64,000 bases of DNA from Adenophora triphylla var. japonica (GCA_022495995.1 JAFEMH010002589.1:248001-312000); one strand, 5' to 3'. Shown: positions 11,554 through 24,164, counted from the first letter of the stretch. Notes: generated from the letters alone by a model not told the origin. Translations and numbers: made by a program.

Positions 11554-13145
11554 TGTTGGGTTTCGAGGGTCCATGCGCAGCGGAATAATGCAAATAACTC
11601 GAATATCCAAAGCCCTAGAATCCGTTCTAGATGAATAATTAAGAAGTATGAATTAGGGTTACCAACCTTGATTGCCTTTGTCGTTGATATACGTGTTCCA
11701 ACTCCAGATTGAAGAGTTAGCAAGTCTTCAATATACGATCCTTGAATCACGAACAAAAGATCTTGAGAAGCGAAGATCCTCTACGAGTATCCACGCGATG
11801 AACGAACCCTAGAACTCTTTCTAGGAGGATTGCTAGATCCCTTGATTGAAACCTTTTCAATCTATGATGAATTGTGGAATTGGTGTGATGATTTTCAATT
11901 CACAATTGAAAATCCTCTCTATTTTTGTCTTTCTCAAAGCTCAAAAACTGAATCGTCTAGTGGTCAGTATAAGGATACTATTTATACTTAATAAATATAT
12001 GCCCTATTAAAACCCTTGGGAAAAAAACGGTTTCGGCTCGGCGGACATGGGCGGTCGCCCATCGGATATGGGCGGTCGCCCATGTGTCCCGAGCTTGAAT
12101 CCTTCCTCCGAAACCCCATATGGGCGGTCGCTCATCGGACATGGGCGGTCGCCTACGTGTCCAAGTTTTAATCCCTTTATTCGAAAAACTATCGTGGGCG
12201 GTCGCCCATAAGGGCAAGGCGGTCGCCCATGTGGACAGCTCTAATGCCCGGTTTTCAAATAACATGGGCGGTCGCCCATAGAACCTTGGGCGGTCGCCCA
12301 ACACACCGTAAATCCATAATTCCATTTTTGACAATTCGTTCGACGCGTGTGACCCCATAGGACTATATTATGTTGGCAATGAGTTCGATCACATCGATCC
12401 TCATAAGACATGAGCGGACTCTAGCAAGCCATCATGCCTACCCAAATAATATAATATCATGTTCGTTTTTCCTACATAGAACATATCATAATCCCATTTG
12501 TCACACGATGTTATATTGAACATGAGTCATGGTCCACGTCAACTCATATTGTTCAATGCTTTCTCGTTACCAAGTAATTGATTAATCGAATGACATTAAT
12601 CATATTAATTCATTCGGGCATGGCCATGCACTACATCAATCTTACTCACGAGTGGCCAAGCAAACATCTCTCTTTACGAGGGACAAGTTTCCATCTTGAC
12701 TTATCATTCTTCCCAACAAGAATCATGTCATGCCAATAATAGCCCTTACCGTTGTCCTAAGTTAAAGACAACGTTAAACTATATCAAACATGATATTCAT
12801 CGAGTGGAAGACGATGATAATCTCAGTGTCAAAGGATATCAATGATATGACTATATGAGATTTATTTATGACATATGACCATGACATAAATCTCATAATG
12901 GGTCAAGTCCAAGTACCTTGTTCTCTAACAAGTACCCATGAATCTAATGTGCATCTCCACGCATATAATCATCACATGATTATCCATTAGACTTCATACT
13001 AGTGCTTCATAAATACTAGGGACACGATTATTATAACTAAACATGCAAACACATATAATAATCAAATAAACAATCTCATATATAAATGAACAATGACATT
13101 ACATAAAGGTCTATCTCTATAGGCATAGTGGCACTAACACCTACA
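11554..13145 (-). repeat. 3' LTR of element B
   Basis: 1592 bp; on the minus strand it starts TGTAGGTGTTAG and ends CGAAACCCAACA. A TATAAATA box lies on the minus strand at 11979-11986. Immediately upstream are eight GGGCGGTCGCCC-type palindromes (12047-12301). Outside that array it matches the LTR at 18065-19654 with few differences. Confidence 0.93.
12047..12301. promoter_or_regulatory. array of eight GGGCGGTCGCCC palindromes in the U3 of LTR B
   Basis: Eight copies of the 12-base word GGGCGGTCGCCC or close variants, commonly extended to ATGGGCGGTCGCCCAT, arranged in four pairs separated by non-repeated spacers. They start about 60 bp upstream of the TATAAATA box on the minus strand, the usual place of retrotransposon enhancers. 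The GC-rich words stand out from the AT-rich LTR. A binding role is inferred, not shown. Confidence 0.65.
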
Positions 13146-16100
13146 GCCTCCCACTTGCACTAGGCCCAAGCCACTCATGTATCTTATACCCACGGACCTA
13201 ACATGACCATCATGTTTAGCTTGTGGCAAAGGCTTGGTGAGAGGGTCCGAAATATTGTCATCCGTTGGTACCTTGCATATCTTGACGTCCTCCCTTTCAC
13301 ACATTTCTCGTATGAGGTGAAAACGTCTCAAAATGTGTTTGGATCGCTGATGTGACCTTGGTTCTTTTGCTTGGGCAATAGCACCATTATTGTCACAGTA
13401 ACAGCTCTATCGGGTTAGTGATACTGAACGACTTCTAAGTCACTAACGAACTTCTTGATCCAAACCGCCTCCTTAGCCGCATCCGATGCCGCGATGTATT
13501 CGGCTTCGTTGTAGAATCAGCAATGTTGCTTTGCTTGGAACTCTTCCAACAAACGGCACCTCCATTTAGCATAAAAACAAAACCAGATCGCGATCTAAAG
13601 TCATCTTTGTCGGTTTGGAAGCTTGCATCCGTGTAACCCTTTACAACCGTATCATCTTCCATTCCTCCAAATACCAAGAATACATCCTTAGTCCTTCTCA
13701 AGTACTTAAGGATATTCTTGACAGCCTATCCAACGGTTCTCACCAGATCAGATCGGTATCTACTGCTGCGCTTAGAGCATACGAGACATCGGGTCTAGTA
13801 CATAACATGACATACATGATAGATCCAATTGCCGAAGCATATGGAATATCACTCATCCTCTTTCGCTCATCATTTGTCTTAGGACAATGAGTCTTGCTAA
13901 GAGTAATGCCATGTCCCATTGGCAATTTCCCTCTCTTAGAATTTTCCATGCGGAATCTTCTAAGGACCTTGTCAATATACGTACTTTGACTCAAACCAAT
14001 CATCCTTCTTGATCTATCTCTATAGATCCTGATACCAAGGATATAAGCCGCTTCACCCATATCTTTCATTGAAAAACATTTTCCTAACCAAGACTTAACA
14101 GTCTCAAGTGCAGGAACATTGTTTCCAATGAGCAAGATGTCATCGACATATAGCACCGTAAATAGGACTATGCTCCCACTTATTTTCTTGTATACACAAG
14201 GCTCATCTTCGTTTTTGATGAAGCCAAACTCTTTGACTCGATTCATCAAAACGTAGATTCCAGCTCCGGAAGCTTGCTTCAATCCATAAATGGATCTCTC
14301 GCAACTTACACACTTTGTTAGGAATTCTTTGGATCGACAAATCCTTCTCGTGCCGTATCATGTATACATCCTCAAGTAGGTTTCCGTTAAGAAACGCCGT
14401 TTTGACGTCCATTTGCCATATCTCATAGTCGTAATATGCGGCTATGGCAATTAAGATTCTAATAGACTTAAGCATTGCTACGGGCGAAAAGGTTTCATCA
14501 TAGTCAACGCCATGAATCCGCCATACCCCTTAGCAACTAGCCTAGCCTTATAAGTATGTACCTTCCCATCCATGTCGCTTTTCTTTTGAAAACCCACTTG
14601 CACCCTATGGTTTTTACACCTTCGGTGGATCATTCAAGTTCCAAACTTGATTATCGTACATGGATTTGATCTCGGATTCCATGGCTCCTAGCCACTTGTC
14701 CGAATCAGGAGTGGACATCGCCTCTTGATAGGAAGTAGGTTCATCATTCTCAATGATTTCTACTTCATTACTTTCCGTCATGAGAAATCCATATCTCTCG
14801 TTCGGATCGTATCCTATCCGATCTCGCGAAGAACTTGTGTATCTTGAACCGGTTCCACAACAACTTGTGAACTTGGTTCCGTCTCTACTATCGGTTCCTT
14901 GTCATTTTGGGTTCTTGAATTTCTTCAAGATCAATTTTACTCCCACTAGTTTCTTTAGAGAGAAACTCTTTCTCTAGAAAGACACCATTTCGAGCAACAA
15001 ACACTTTGTTCTCGGATTGGTTGTAAAATAGATATCCTTTCGTTTCCTTAGGATAAACCAACGAAAATGCATTTATCGATTTAGGTGCAAGTTTATGTTC
15101 AGTAAACTAATTTCTTTACATAAGCCTCACAACCCCAAATCTTCATGAAAGATAAGCTAGGCTTTCTTCCATACCACATCTCATGTGGGGTTTTAGGAGC
15201 CGATTTAGTAGGGACCTTATTAAGCGTGAAAGCAAATGCTTTCCTGCATGTCCCCAAAAAGAAATAGGAAGGTTAACTTGACTCATCATCGATCAAACCA
15301 TATCTAATAGAGTTCGATTTCTCCTTCCTGATACACCATTCCATCGTGGTGTTCCGGGTGGAGTAAGTTCAAACAATTCCACAACTTTTCGTATGATCGT
15401 CAAATTCTTGGCTTAAGTATTCACCACCTCGATCGGATCGAATGGTTTTAATAGTTTTGCCAAGTTGATTTTGTACCTCATTTTTAAATATTCTGAATAT
15501 CTCAAATGATTCACTTTTGTACTTCATCGATAGACATAGCCATATCTGGAGAAGTCATCGTGAACGTTATGAAGTACCGAAATCCTCCCTAGCAATGCTA
15601 TTCATCGTCCACACACATCAAGCATGTATGAGAGCCAATAAATCACTAGCCCTTTCACTACTCTTAGTAAAAGGAGCTTTAGTCATCTTGCCCAATAAAC
15701 AAGACTCGCAAACATCATATGATTCATAATCATATGAGTCTAAATATCCATCTTTATGGAGTTTAGATACGCGTTTCTCGTTTATGTGACCAAGACGGCA
15801 ATGCCATTTGTATGTGTTGTTCACATCATTTGGTTTAGATTTCTTACTAACATGATAAACATTCTCAACATTATTTTCAACATCCAAGACATAAAGGCCA
15901 TTAAAAGAATGAGCAACACAATAAAGCATGTCATTCAAATAAATTGAAAATTTCTTATTCGCAATAAGAAAATTGTAACCCTCATTGTCTAAACATGAAA
16001 TAGAAATAATGTTTCGCTCAAATCCTAACATAATAATGCTTATTTAAAACTAAAATTAATCCGCTAGGTAAAGTGACTTCGTAAGTCCCTACGGCCAATG

Positions 16101-17104
16101 CAAAGAACTCTTGCTCCATTTCCAACCCGCAGATCTACTTCACCCTCTTTGAGCGACCTTCTATTCTTAAGTCCGCACATTTAGACAAATGTGAGATCCA
16201 CATCCGGTATCTAATACCCAAGAACTAGAAGTAGAAAGTAGAACATCTATCATATAGATACTCAAGTCGTGGCAATCACATTGCCCTTCTTCTTCAGCTC
16301 CCCTTCCCGATAAGCTTTGCAGCTACGCTTCCAATGCCCAGCCATTGCAATGGTAGCATACCGCATCCTTTTGGGATTTGGGTTGAGGCTTCTCAACAAC
16401 GGTAACCTTTGCCTCCGGCTTAGCAACTTTTGCTTTAACCTTGTTTTTCTTGAACCCTTTTCCTTTGTTCACCATCAACACTTGATTGGTTTTCTTGGTA
16501 ATATTGTTCTCCGCATTCTTTAGCATCCCATGCAATTCAGACAGAGATTTATTCATCCCATTCATGTTATAATTCGTAACGAACCGATTATAACTTTCAG
16601 GAGTGAATGCAATATCATATCCGTAGCGCCTAACCGGATAGATACCCAAGCCTCTCAAGATGTTCGAGGTGACCCTTCATTTTCAACACATGAGGCCCAA
16701 CAGTTGTCCTTCAATCATCTTGCATGAATGAAGAGCCTTCATAAAGTGTCAAATCTTTCCCGACGTGCTTGCAATCGGAACATTTCCTTTAAATGATTTC
16801 CCAAATCATAAGCTTCCATGTGTACAAGGTCCTTCAAGGGCCTTACACATAGTAGCCAAGATCGTGCAACCAACATCTATAGAATCATCCACATGTTTCT
16901 TATGTTGGTCCCTTTCAGCTTTAGGTGCATTAGCAAAGCAGGCTCTGGTGGAATGGGTCCATCGAGAATGTACAACTTCCTTTCTTGTTTGAGAACAATT
17001 CTCAAATAGCGGATCCAATCCACATAGTTGTTGCCATTCTCTTCTAACTTGTCCTTCTCAAGGATTGATCGCAGTGACAAATTCTGATTAGTGTTAGCAG
17101 CCAT
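13134..17104 (-). pseudogene. element B gag-pol, multiply frameshifted
   Basis: Starts with the gag motif 'MAANTNQNLSLRSIL' and 'NNYVDWIRYLRIVLKQE' at 17104, then a truncated zinc knuckle ('CYHCNG', near 16340), the GAG-pre-integrase region ('WHCRLGHINEKRVSKL', 'CESCLLGKMTKAPF', 15620-16030), a poorly preserved integrase core (15600-14700), RT ('YYDYEIWQMDVKTAFLNGNL', YVDD at 14139-14150, 'TRPDVSYALS') and RNase H fragments ('KGYTDASFQTDKDD', 'NISDPLTKPLPQAKHDGH'). At least eight frame changes separate these blocks, so no functional polyprotein is possible. A long leader (17105-18051) separates gag from the primer site. Confidence 0.9.
13146..13160 (-). other. polypurine tract of element B
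   Basis: Minus-strand GTGCAAGTGGGAGGC directly precedes the LTR start TGTAGG. Position and purine content fit the plus-strand priming site. Confidence 0.65.
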
Positions 17105-18051
17105 TGATCTACAAAGATATGCAACAAGATATAAACATATATGAGCACCAATTTCATTTAAGAGATTAAATAATGTATTTCACAAATACTCCCACTAAAT
17201 TATACAACCTTCATATACAAACATGGATAATATAATTTAATAGGCTAAGACCCAACTTTAATTTAATTTCAAGCTCTGCTATGGCACGATCAAGCTCAAA
17301 ATTAAACTAAAAAGGTAGATAACATTTATCAATCATATCAACATATGACTCTTAGATCTTTTATGAGATTATAGACATCATATGTCACATGTTTCAATCT
17401 CATCTTATGCCTTAGGCCCAAAACTGTTTTGATAGCCTTATTGAGTTCAACCATTTTAAACGTATAGCAATCACTATTTGCTCATCTTGATCATACAAAG
17501 ATAGAATTAATGTACCTCGCTATGGCGAGCCTACATAAAACTACCCGTGTACTCACAAGTGTTTAAAGTGGGTAGCATAAACAAACTCAAAATTTCAAAG
17601 AAGGTTCAATTTTTCATGTTTATCAATTAACATGGCAAGGTTGATTCATGAAAAACTATATGAGCATAATTATGAACATGGAATGATACAACACAAATCA
17701 CATTTGGTCAAGAATTACTAGTACGCGGCCACGTGCTCCAAGGTTATCCCACACTTCCATCGAAGTGCCTGTGGGGAAGGTTTTGGTGTCCAAATTTCCA
17801 TATACCAAGTAATACTTCACAAATATCCTAGATTAATCACATTAATCATTTAAATGAAATTGACATCCCATAACCTAGATTAATCATATTAATCACATAT
17901 TTCAATTTCATAATCAAGGTATATCACTATACACAATTACTTCACAAGCAATACTCATACAATTTCACATTCCAAATCATATTTATCATGAAAATTCATA
18001 TAATCACATTACACAATAATCATGATTATCTAACTAAACATCATGAACGGG
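17105..18051 (-). other. untranslated leader of element B
   Basis: About 950 bp between the primer-binding site and the gag ATG. It is AT-rich and has no significant coding frame. Copia elements commonly have a leader holding packaging signals, but none is identifiable by eye. Confidence 0.5.
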
Positions 18052-18063
18052 GCTCTGATACCA
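18052..18063 (-). other. primer-binding site of element B (tRNA-iMet)
   Basis: Minus-strand TGGTATCAGAGC, one base after the end of the 5' LTR. This is the standard plant copia primer site, complementary to the 3' end of initiator methionine tRNA. Confidence 0.92.
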
Positions 18064-18064
18064 C

Positions 18065-19654
18065 TGTTGGGTTTCGAGGGTCCATGCGCAGCGGAATAAT
18101 GCAAATAACTCGAATACCCAAAGCCCTAGAATCCGTTCTAGATGAATAATTAAGAAGTATGAATTAGGGTTACCAACCTTGATTGCCTTTGTCGTTGATA
18201 TACGTGTTCCAACTCCAGATTGAAGAGTTAGCAAGTCTTCAATATACGATCCTTGAATCACGAACAAAAGATCTTGAGAAGCGAAGATCCTCTACGAGTA
18301 TCCACGCGATGAACGAACCCTAGAACTCTTTCTAGGAGGATTGCTAGATCCCTTGATTGAAACCTTTTCAATCTATGATGAATTGTGGAATTGGTGTGAT
18401 GATTTTCAATTCACAATTGAAAATCCTCTCTATTTTTGTCTTTCTCAAAGCTCAAAAACGGAATCGGCCGCTAGGGTTGTATAAGGATACTATTTATACT
18501 TAATAAATATATGACCTATTAAAACCCTTGGGAAAAAACGGTTTCAAAGATCGCCGACATGGGCGGTCGCCCATCGGGATATACGGGGCGGTCGCCCATG
18601 TGTCCAGAAGCTTGAATCCTTCCTCCGAAACCCCATATGGGCGGTCGCCATCGACATGGGCGGTCGCCCATGTGTCCAGAGTTTTAATCCCTTTATTCGA
18701 AAACTATCGTGGGCGGTCGCCCATAAGGGCAAGTGGCGGTCGCCCATGTGACGGTTCTAATGCCCGGTTTTCAAATAACATGGGCGGTCGCCCATAGAAC
18801 TGGGCGGTCGCCCAACACACCATAAATCCATAATTCCATTTTTGACAATTCGTTCGATGCGTGTGACCCCATAGGACTATATTATGTTGGCAATGAGTTC
18901 GATCACATCGATCCTCATAAGACATGAGCGGACTCTAGCAAGCCATCATGCCTACCCAAATAATATAATATCATGTTCGTTTTTCCTACATAGAACATAT
19001 CATAATCCCATTGTCACACGATGTTATATTGAACATGAGTCATGGTCCACGTCAACTCATATTGTTCAATGCTTTCTCGTTACCAAGTAAATTGATTAAT
19101 CGAATGACATTAATCATATTAATTCATTCGGGCATGGCCATGCACTACATCAATCTTACTCACGAGTGGCCAAGCAAACATCTCTCTTTACGAGGGACAA
19201 GTTTCCATCTTGACTTATCATTCTTCCCAACAAGAATCATGTCATGCCAATAATAGCCCTTACTGTTGTCCGGTTAAAGACAACGTTAAACTATATCAAA
19301 CATGATATTCATCGAGTGGAAGACGATGATAATCTCAGGTCAAAGGATATCAATGATATGACTATATGAGATTTATTTATGACATATGACCATGACATAA
19401 ATCTCATAATGGGTCAAGTCCAGTACCTTGTTCTCTAACAAGTACCCCTGAATCTAATGTGCATCTCCATGCATATAATCATCACATGATTATCCATTAG
19501 ACTTCATACTAGTGCTTCATAAATACTAAGGACACGATTATTATAACTAAACATGCAAACACATATAATAATCAAATAAACAATCTCATATATAAATGAA
19601 CAATGACATTACATAAAGGTCTATCTCTATAGGCCTAGGGCACTAACACCTACA
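18065..19654 (-). repeat. 5' LTR of element B
   Basis: 1590 bp, the partner of 11554-13145 and adjoining the primer site. It carries the same palindrome array at about 18557-18815, with most of its differences from the other LTR concentrated there. A TATAAATA box precedes the array's downstream side at about 18490-18500 on the minus strand. Confidence 0.93.
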
Positions 19655-19659
19655 GTCTT

Positions 19660-22404
19660 CACATCCATTTGGTGTATCTCAAGATTATGCACTGCTGCAA
19701 TAGCTATGAGAACACGTATAGATGTGATCCTTGTGACAGGGGAGTATGTATCGAAGAAATCATATCCCTCTTTCTGTCTAAACCCTTTGGCAACTAGTCT
19801 AGCTTTATACTTATCAATAGATCCATCGGCTTTATACTTCCTTTTAAGAATTCATTTGCAACCTAAAGGTTTGCAACCTGGAGGGAGATCCACCAATTCC
19901 CAAGTATTATTAAGCATTATGGATTCTATCTCACTGTTAATAGCCTCTTTCCAGAACGTACTGTCCGATCCAGATAGAGCTTCTTTTATAGTAGCTGGTT
20001 CGTTTTCCAACATAAATGATAGAAAATCAGGACCAAAAGACTTTTCCACTCTTGCCCTTTTACTACGTCTAGGTCCTTCATCTTCTACTTGAGATGGACT
20101 GTTTGTAGATTCATATGTTCTCTTTTGAGAATTACCTTCTTTCCTACCCTTAGCAGGAAAGATATTTTCAAAGAATACTGCATTCCTTGATTCTAATGTC
20201 ATTCCTGCATTCATATCAGGAATTTCTGACTTGTGCACTAGGAATTGATAGGCACTACTGTTATTGGCATATCCAATAAAAATACAGTCAATGGTTTTCG
20301 GACCGATCTTTACTTGTTTCGGCTTAGATATTTCAACCTTAGACAAACAACCCCATACTTTAAGATATTTATAACACGGCCTGCGATTATTCCATAATTC
20401 ATAGGGCGTTTTATCAATACCTTTCTTGGGTATCTTATTAAGAATGTAGTTCGAAGTGAGTATAGCTTCCCCCCACAAGTTGTCGGGTAAGCCTGAACTT
20501 ATCAAAAATGCGTTCATCATCTCTTTGAGAGTATGATTTTTGCGTTCAGCAACTCCGTTAGACTGAGGGGTATATGGAGCAGTCGTTTGATGAATTATGC
20601 CAGATTCCCAACATAGTCCTTCAAACGGAGCTTCATATTCTCCTCCTCTATCACTTCTAATTTTCTTAATCTTTAAGTTAAGTTGATTTTCAACTTCTTT
20701 CTTATAAGTCTCGAAAGCCCCTAAGGCTTCATCTTTACTTCTTAAGAGATAAACATAACAATACTTAGTGCAATCGTCTATGAATGTAATGAAGTACTTT
20801 TTACCTCCTCGAGTTTGCACAAGTTTTAAACCACATATGTCGATGTGAATTAACTCGAGAGGAGTTGTGTTTCTTTTTATTGCATTAAATGGCAATTTCG
20901 TCATTTTTGCCTCAACGCAAACTTCGCACTTATTAGTTGAATCAGATTTAGTCATTTGGATTAAATCTTGTTTAACTAACTTCTTAATAGTGTCGAAGTT
21001 TACATGACCTAATCTATCATGCCATAAACTAGGATTTTCCGATAAGTAAACATAAGAAACAACATTTTTATTCTTCGCACCTTGGCGGATAACATTTATT
21101 ACATTCATCTTGAAAAGTCCCTTCTCGAGGTAACCCTTTCCAAGGAATAAACCATTCTTGGTTATTACAAACTTGTCGGATTCAAAAACTAATCTAAAAC
21201 CGGCTTTACTTAACAAAGCACCGAAAACTAGATTCTTGCGGATGTCCGGAACATGCAGCACATCAAGCAAGGTCACTTCTTTCCCTGAGGTCATCTTCAA
21301 TACAACATTTCCAATGCCTTGAACATCGGAAGTCGCTGAATTTCCCATATACAATTTCCTTCCGGAAATGGGAGTATAAGAAGAAAAACTCTCCTTATTA
21401 GCACAAATATGGCGGGTAGCCCCGGTATCTATCCACCATTCCTTTGGATTGTCATCCAAATTTGCCACGTTTGCCTCGAAGATCACCGCAGCAAAATCAA
21501 GATCCATATCTTCGACATTGTTTGCCTCCTTCTTTGGGTGGCGACAATCCTTTGCTATATGGCCCGGCTTGCCACAATTATAGCATGCTCCTTTGTATTT
21601 CTTAGTTGAGGAGCCTTTGTTCTTCCCTTTCTTAGCATTCCCGGAATGCTTCCTTTTTGTGCCACTAGTGCTTGCCTCAGCAAGATTCACTTTAGCCTCC
21701 ATCTTGCCTTTGGTAGCTTTAGCTTCATTGTCTCGATTATTCTCTTCAATTTGAAGACGAACAACCAAGTTCTCCAAAGTCATCTCTTTACGTTTATGCT
21801 TGAGATAATTTTTGAAGTCCTTCCATGAAGGCGGCAACTTCTCTATGATTGATGCCACTTTAAAGGGATTGTTCATGATCATTCCTTCAGCATCAAGTCT
21901 ATGTAAAATAAGTTGGAACTCATCAACTTGAGTTGTTACCAACTTAGAGTCTACCATTTTGAAGTCAAGATATTTGCCGACGACAAACTTCTTTGACCCG
22001 GCATCTTCAATCTTGTACTTCCTTTCCAAGGTATTCCACAATGCCTTGGCTAACTCGACGGTACTATACACATTATAAAGTGCATCGTCGAGTCCATTCA
22101 AGATGTAATTTTTACATAAAAAATTGCCGTGGTCCCAAGCCTCTTTGGCCAAAAGCCTTTGAGGGTCGGGATCACCATTTGCAACAATCGGATCTTCTTT
22201 TAAGAACCGATGCAAACTTAGAGTGGTCAAGTAGAATAGCATCTTTTGTTGCCATCTCTTGAAATCCACCCCGGTAAACTTTGGGGGTTTCTCACCATGA
22301 AGCGGGTGAGATGGTGTAGAAGCGGGTGCAATATTCTTGAGCGTTGCATCGCCTTGAGGAGGAGTAAGCCCGGATGACTCGAAGGTGTCTCTCTCATTAG
22401 TCAT
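19660..22404 (-). pseudogene. element A gag, protease, integrase and RT start
   Basis: One long frame (ATG at 22404, 850 codons, stop at 19852) with domains in order: gag ('PPKFTGVDFKRWQQKMLFYL', about residues 40-60), CCHC zinc knuckle 'CYNCGKPGHIAKDC' (about 275), aspartic protease 'WWIDTGATRHIC' (about 325), integrase HHCC finger ('WHDRLGHVNF...CEVCVEAK'), catalytic D-D-E residues in 'HIDICG', 'SDRGGEY' and 'NGVAERKN', and the RT start 'NNTWELVDLPPGCKP'. The TGA at 19852-19854 apparently replaces the Trp codon of the 'KWILKRKYKADGS' RT motif; RT sequence continues to 19660 where element B interrupts. Up to that stop all catalytic residues look intact, so gag, protease and integrase might still be translated. 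Confidence 0.93.
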
Positions 22405-22444
22405 TGTAGGAACGCCTTAAGAAACGTCAAATACTTCTTACGAT

Positions 22445-23307
22445 TGTTGGGATTTATGGATAGGCTTCTTAAGGAAATAACAAAGAAAATGAGAAAGATA
22501 ACGGGAAAGATAACGGAAATTGAAAAGCAAACCAGAAAAGTCGAGTCTTGTGTTTAACACAATTTCCGTAAGAAGTATTTGTCCCGCACTAGTGCTTACG
22601 GTTGATGACAAACTTTTCGTGAGATGAAACGACTTCTATTCGTTAATAGGAGCACTCCAAATTAACAAATCTAACGAACAATTGACTATTTGGAACTTTC
22701 GAACTTGAAGAAAAATAATGCAACAAGATGAAATGATTAGGCTAAGTTAATCTATCTCAAATGTGTGTAGGAAGACTCAATTTACTGTATGTATGAATTG
22801 AAATTCAGAGGGGAAGTATATAAGGAGAGTTAAGGGGTTTGTGTCTTTTCCCTTGAAAAGACACAATGTTTCTAGCAGCAGCGAAGGGCACGAGTCGTGC
22901 TCCTTGGCACGAGTCGTTCTCACGACTCGTTCCCAAGGCCTCCACTCGTTCTGATCAGAATTGAGCAAATGTCCATTAAGGTCCATTCGTGCTCACGACT
23001 CGTGACCAGAGTCCCCACTCGTTCTGATCAACTGGGTGCAGAATCTCATCAGCCAAAAACACAGTTCAAATCCAATTAAATCCAAACGATCTAATTGACC
23101 CTTTAAACAACTCTCGTTAAGTTACAAACCTTTTGTCATTAATTTCTCATTCACCCGGAAATGGTTTTTGAGACAATAAATGAGTTTCATAATCTATACT
23201 AAATGTAGAATACATTTTGTAACTTACTTCGTTAACAAATAACGAATTCCGTTAGGAAGTTAGGTCAACGTTAAGTCAAACTTAACTTTCGTTACCCATT
23301 TCCAACA
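22445..23307 (-). repeat. 5' LTR of element A
   Basis: 863 bp, identical in length to 8923-9785. The gag ATG lies only 41 bp downstream (at 22404), leaving almost no leader. The sequence after the LTR on the minus strand (ATCGTAAGAAGTATTTGACG) is not complementary to the 3' end of initiator tRNA as TGGTATCAGAGC would be. Confidence 0.92.
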
Positions 23308-23690
23308 ATTCAAAAATAAAACAAACATATAACAGAGTTAATCATCTGAATATCATGAACAAGCAGCATAATCACTTTGAAAACACATATCAAAAACCAA
23401 TGACAATAATTCAATTAAAAATAAAAAACAACAACAATGGTGATACGAAACTCACCTCAAAACATATGAATAATGAGTTTCAATCGATTAAAAATCAATG
23501 GAACTTGAAATCGAATTGATTCAATTCAACGAATTGCTGAAATCGAAGTTTTGAAATCTGATTTTGAATCGAATTTACGTCCCAAGTCCAAATCGCCTTC
23601 GCCGCCTCACACGACGAAACCTAGAAACAATGGTGAATAGTGAAGAAAAATGGAATATCGAGCTATTTATATGAGGGCATATTCGATATT
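23308..23690 (-). promoter_or_regulatory. possible promoter, 5'-UTR exon and intron start of the disrupted PMD gene
   Basis: On the minus strand a TATAAATAG box (about 23661-23671) is followed by a 200-base mixed-composition stretch without ATG-initiated coding, then a consensus donor-like TTTTGAG|GTGAGTTTCG near 23456 and a T-rich intron-like segment up to the LTR of element A at 23307. The PMD-coding piece lies on the same strand on the other side of the element (8431-8922) and needs a splice acceptor. The arrangement fits a gene whose first intron received element A. This is inference from order and motifs only. Confidence 0.4.
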
Positions 23691-23896
23691 TCCTATTATT
23701 AAAATAGGCGAGGAATTATATAGTAGAAGAAATTATTTTGTAAGATTAGAATGTAAATTAAGAAATAGGCTGTCTTAGGACGTAGATTAGATATTATTAA
23801 GGGACTATGGCGTAATTTTCTCAATTTGTTATAATTAATAACAACACATATTTTAATAATTAGATTTAATTTTTATATAATAATGAGTTGGTCTTA
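23691..23896. other. AT-rich spacer
   Basis: Short AT-rich sequence with no coding frame, motif or repeat that I recognise. Confidence 0.3.
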
Positions 23897-24164
23897 TAAA
23901 AAATGCATTTTTTCTGGTACTTAGAAAAAACGTGTTTTGTGTTTTCCCGTTTGTGCTAGTTCAAGTTTAACAAAGTGCCAGTAAAAAATGCCAGTACCAG
24001 TTTAACAAAGTGCCAGTGTAAACTGACACTGACACTTTGTTAAACTGACACTGACGCTTTTTACACGTGCACTTTTATATACATGAACTGGCACTCTTCA
24101 CACTGGCACTCTGTTACACTAACACTGGCACTTTGTTACACTAACATTTTTGCTGGCTCTCAAA

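Larger units (their letters stand above)
11554..19654 (-). mobile_element. Ty1/copia retrotransposon B, nested in element A
   Basis: LTRs at 11554-13145 and 18065-19654 flank a minus-strand gag-pol remnant. The element is bounded by a perfect 5-bp duplication GTCTT (11549-11553 and 19655-19659). Removing B and one copy of GTCTT rejoins the RT motif 'HQMDVK|TAFLNG' of element A in frame, proving that B inserted into A. It has a tRNA-iMet primer site at 18052-18063 and a polypurine tract at 13146-13160. The coding region is heavily frameshifted. Confidence 0.95.
8923..23307 (-). mobile_element. Ty1/copia retrotransposon A (interrupted by element B)
   Basis: Two 863-bp LTRs (8923-9785 and 22445-23307) in direct orientation, TGTTGG...CCAACA termini, bracket a minus-strand gag-protease-integrase-RT-RNase H coding region. 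Element B (11554-19654) sits inside RT. Without B and its duplicated 5 bp the element would be about 6.3 kb. The five bases outside the two LTRs differ (GCTCA left, ATTCA right), so a clean target duplication is not seen; two transitions would reconcile them. The element may have landed in an intron of a PMD gene. Unlike B it has a long intact first frame (850 codons). Confidence 0.9.
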
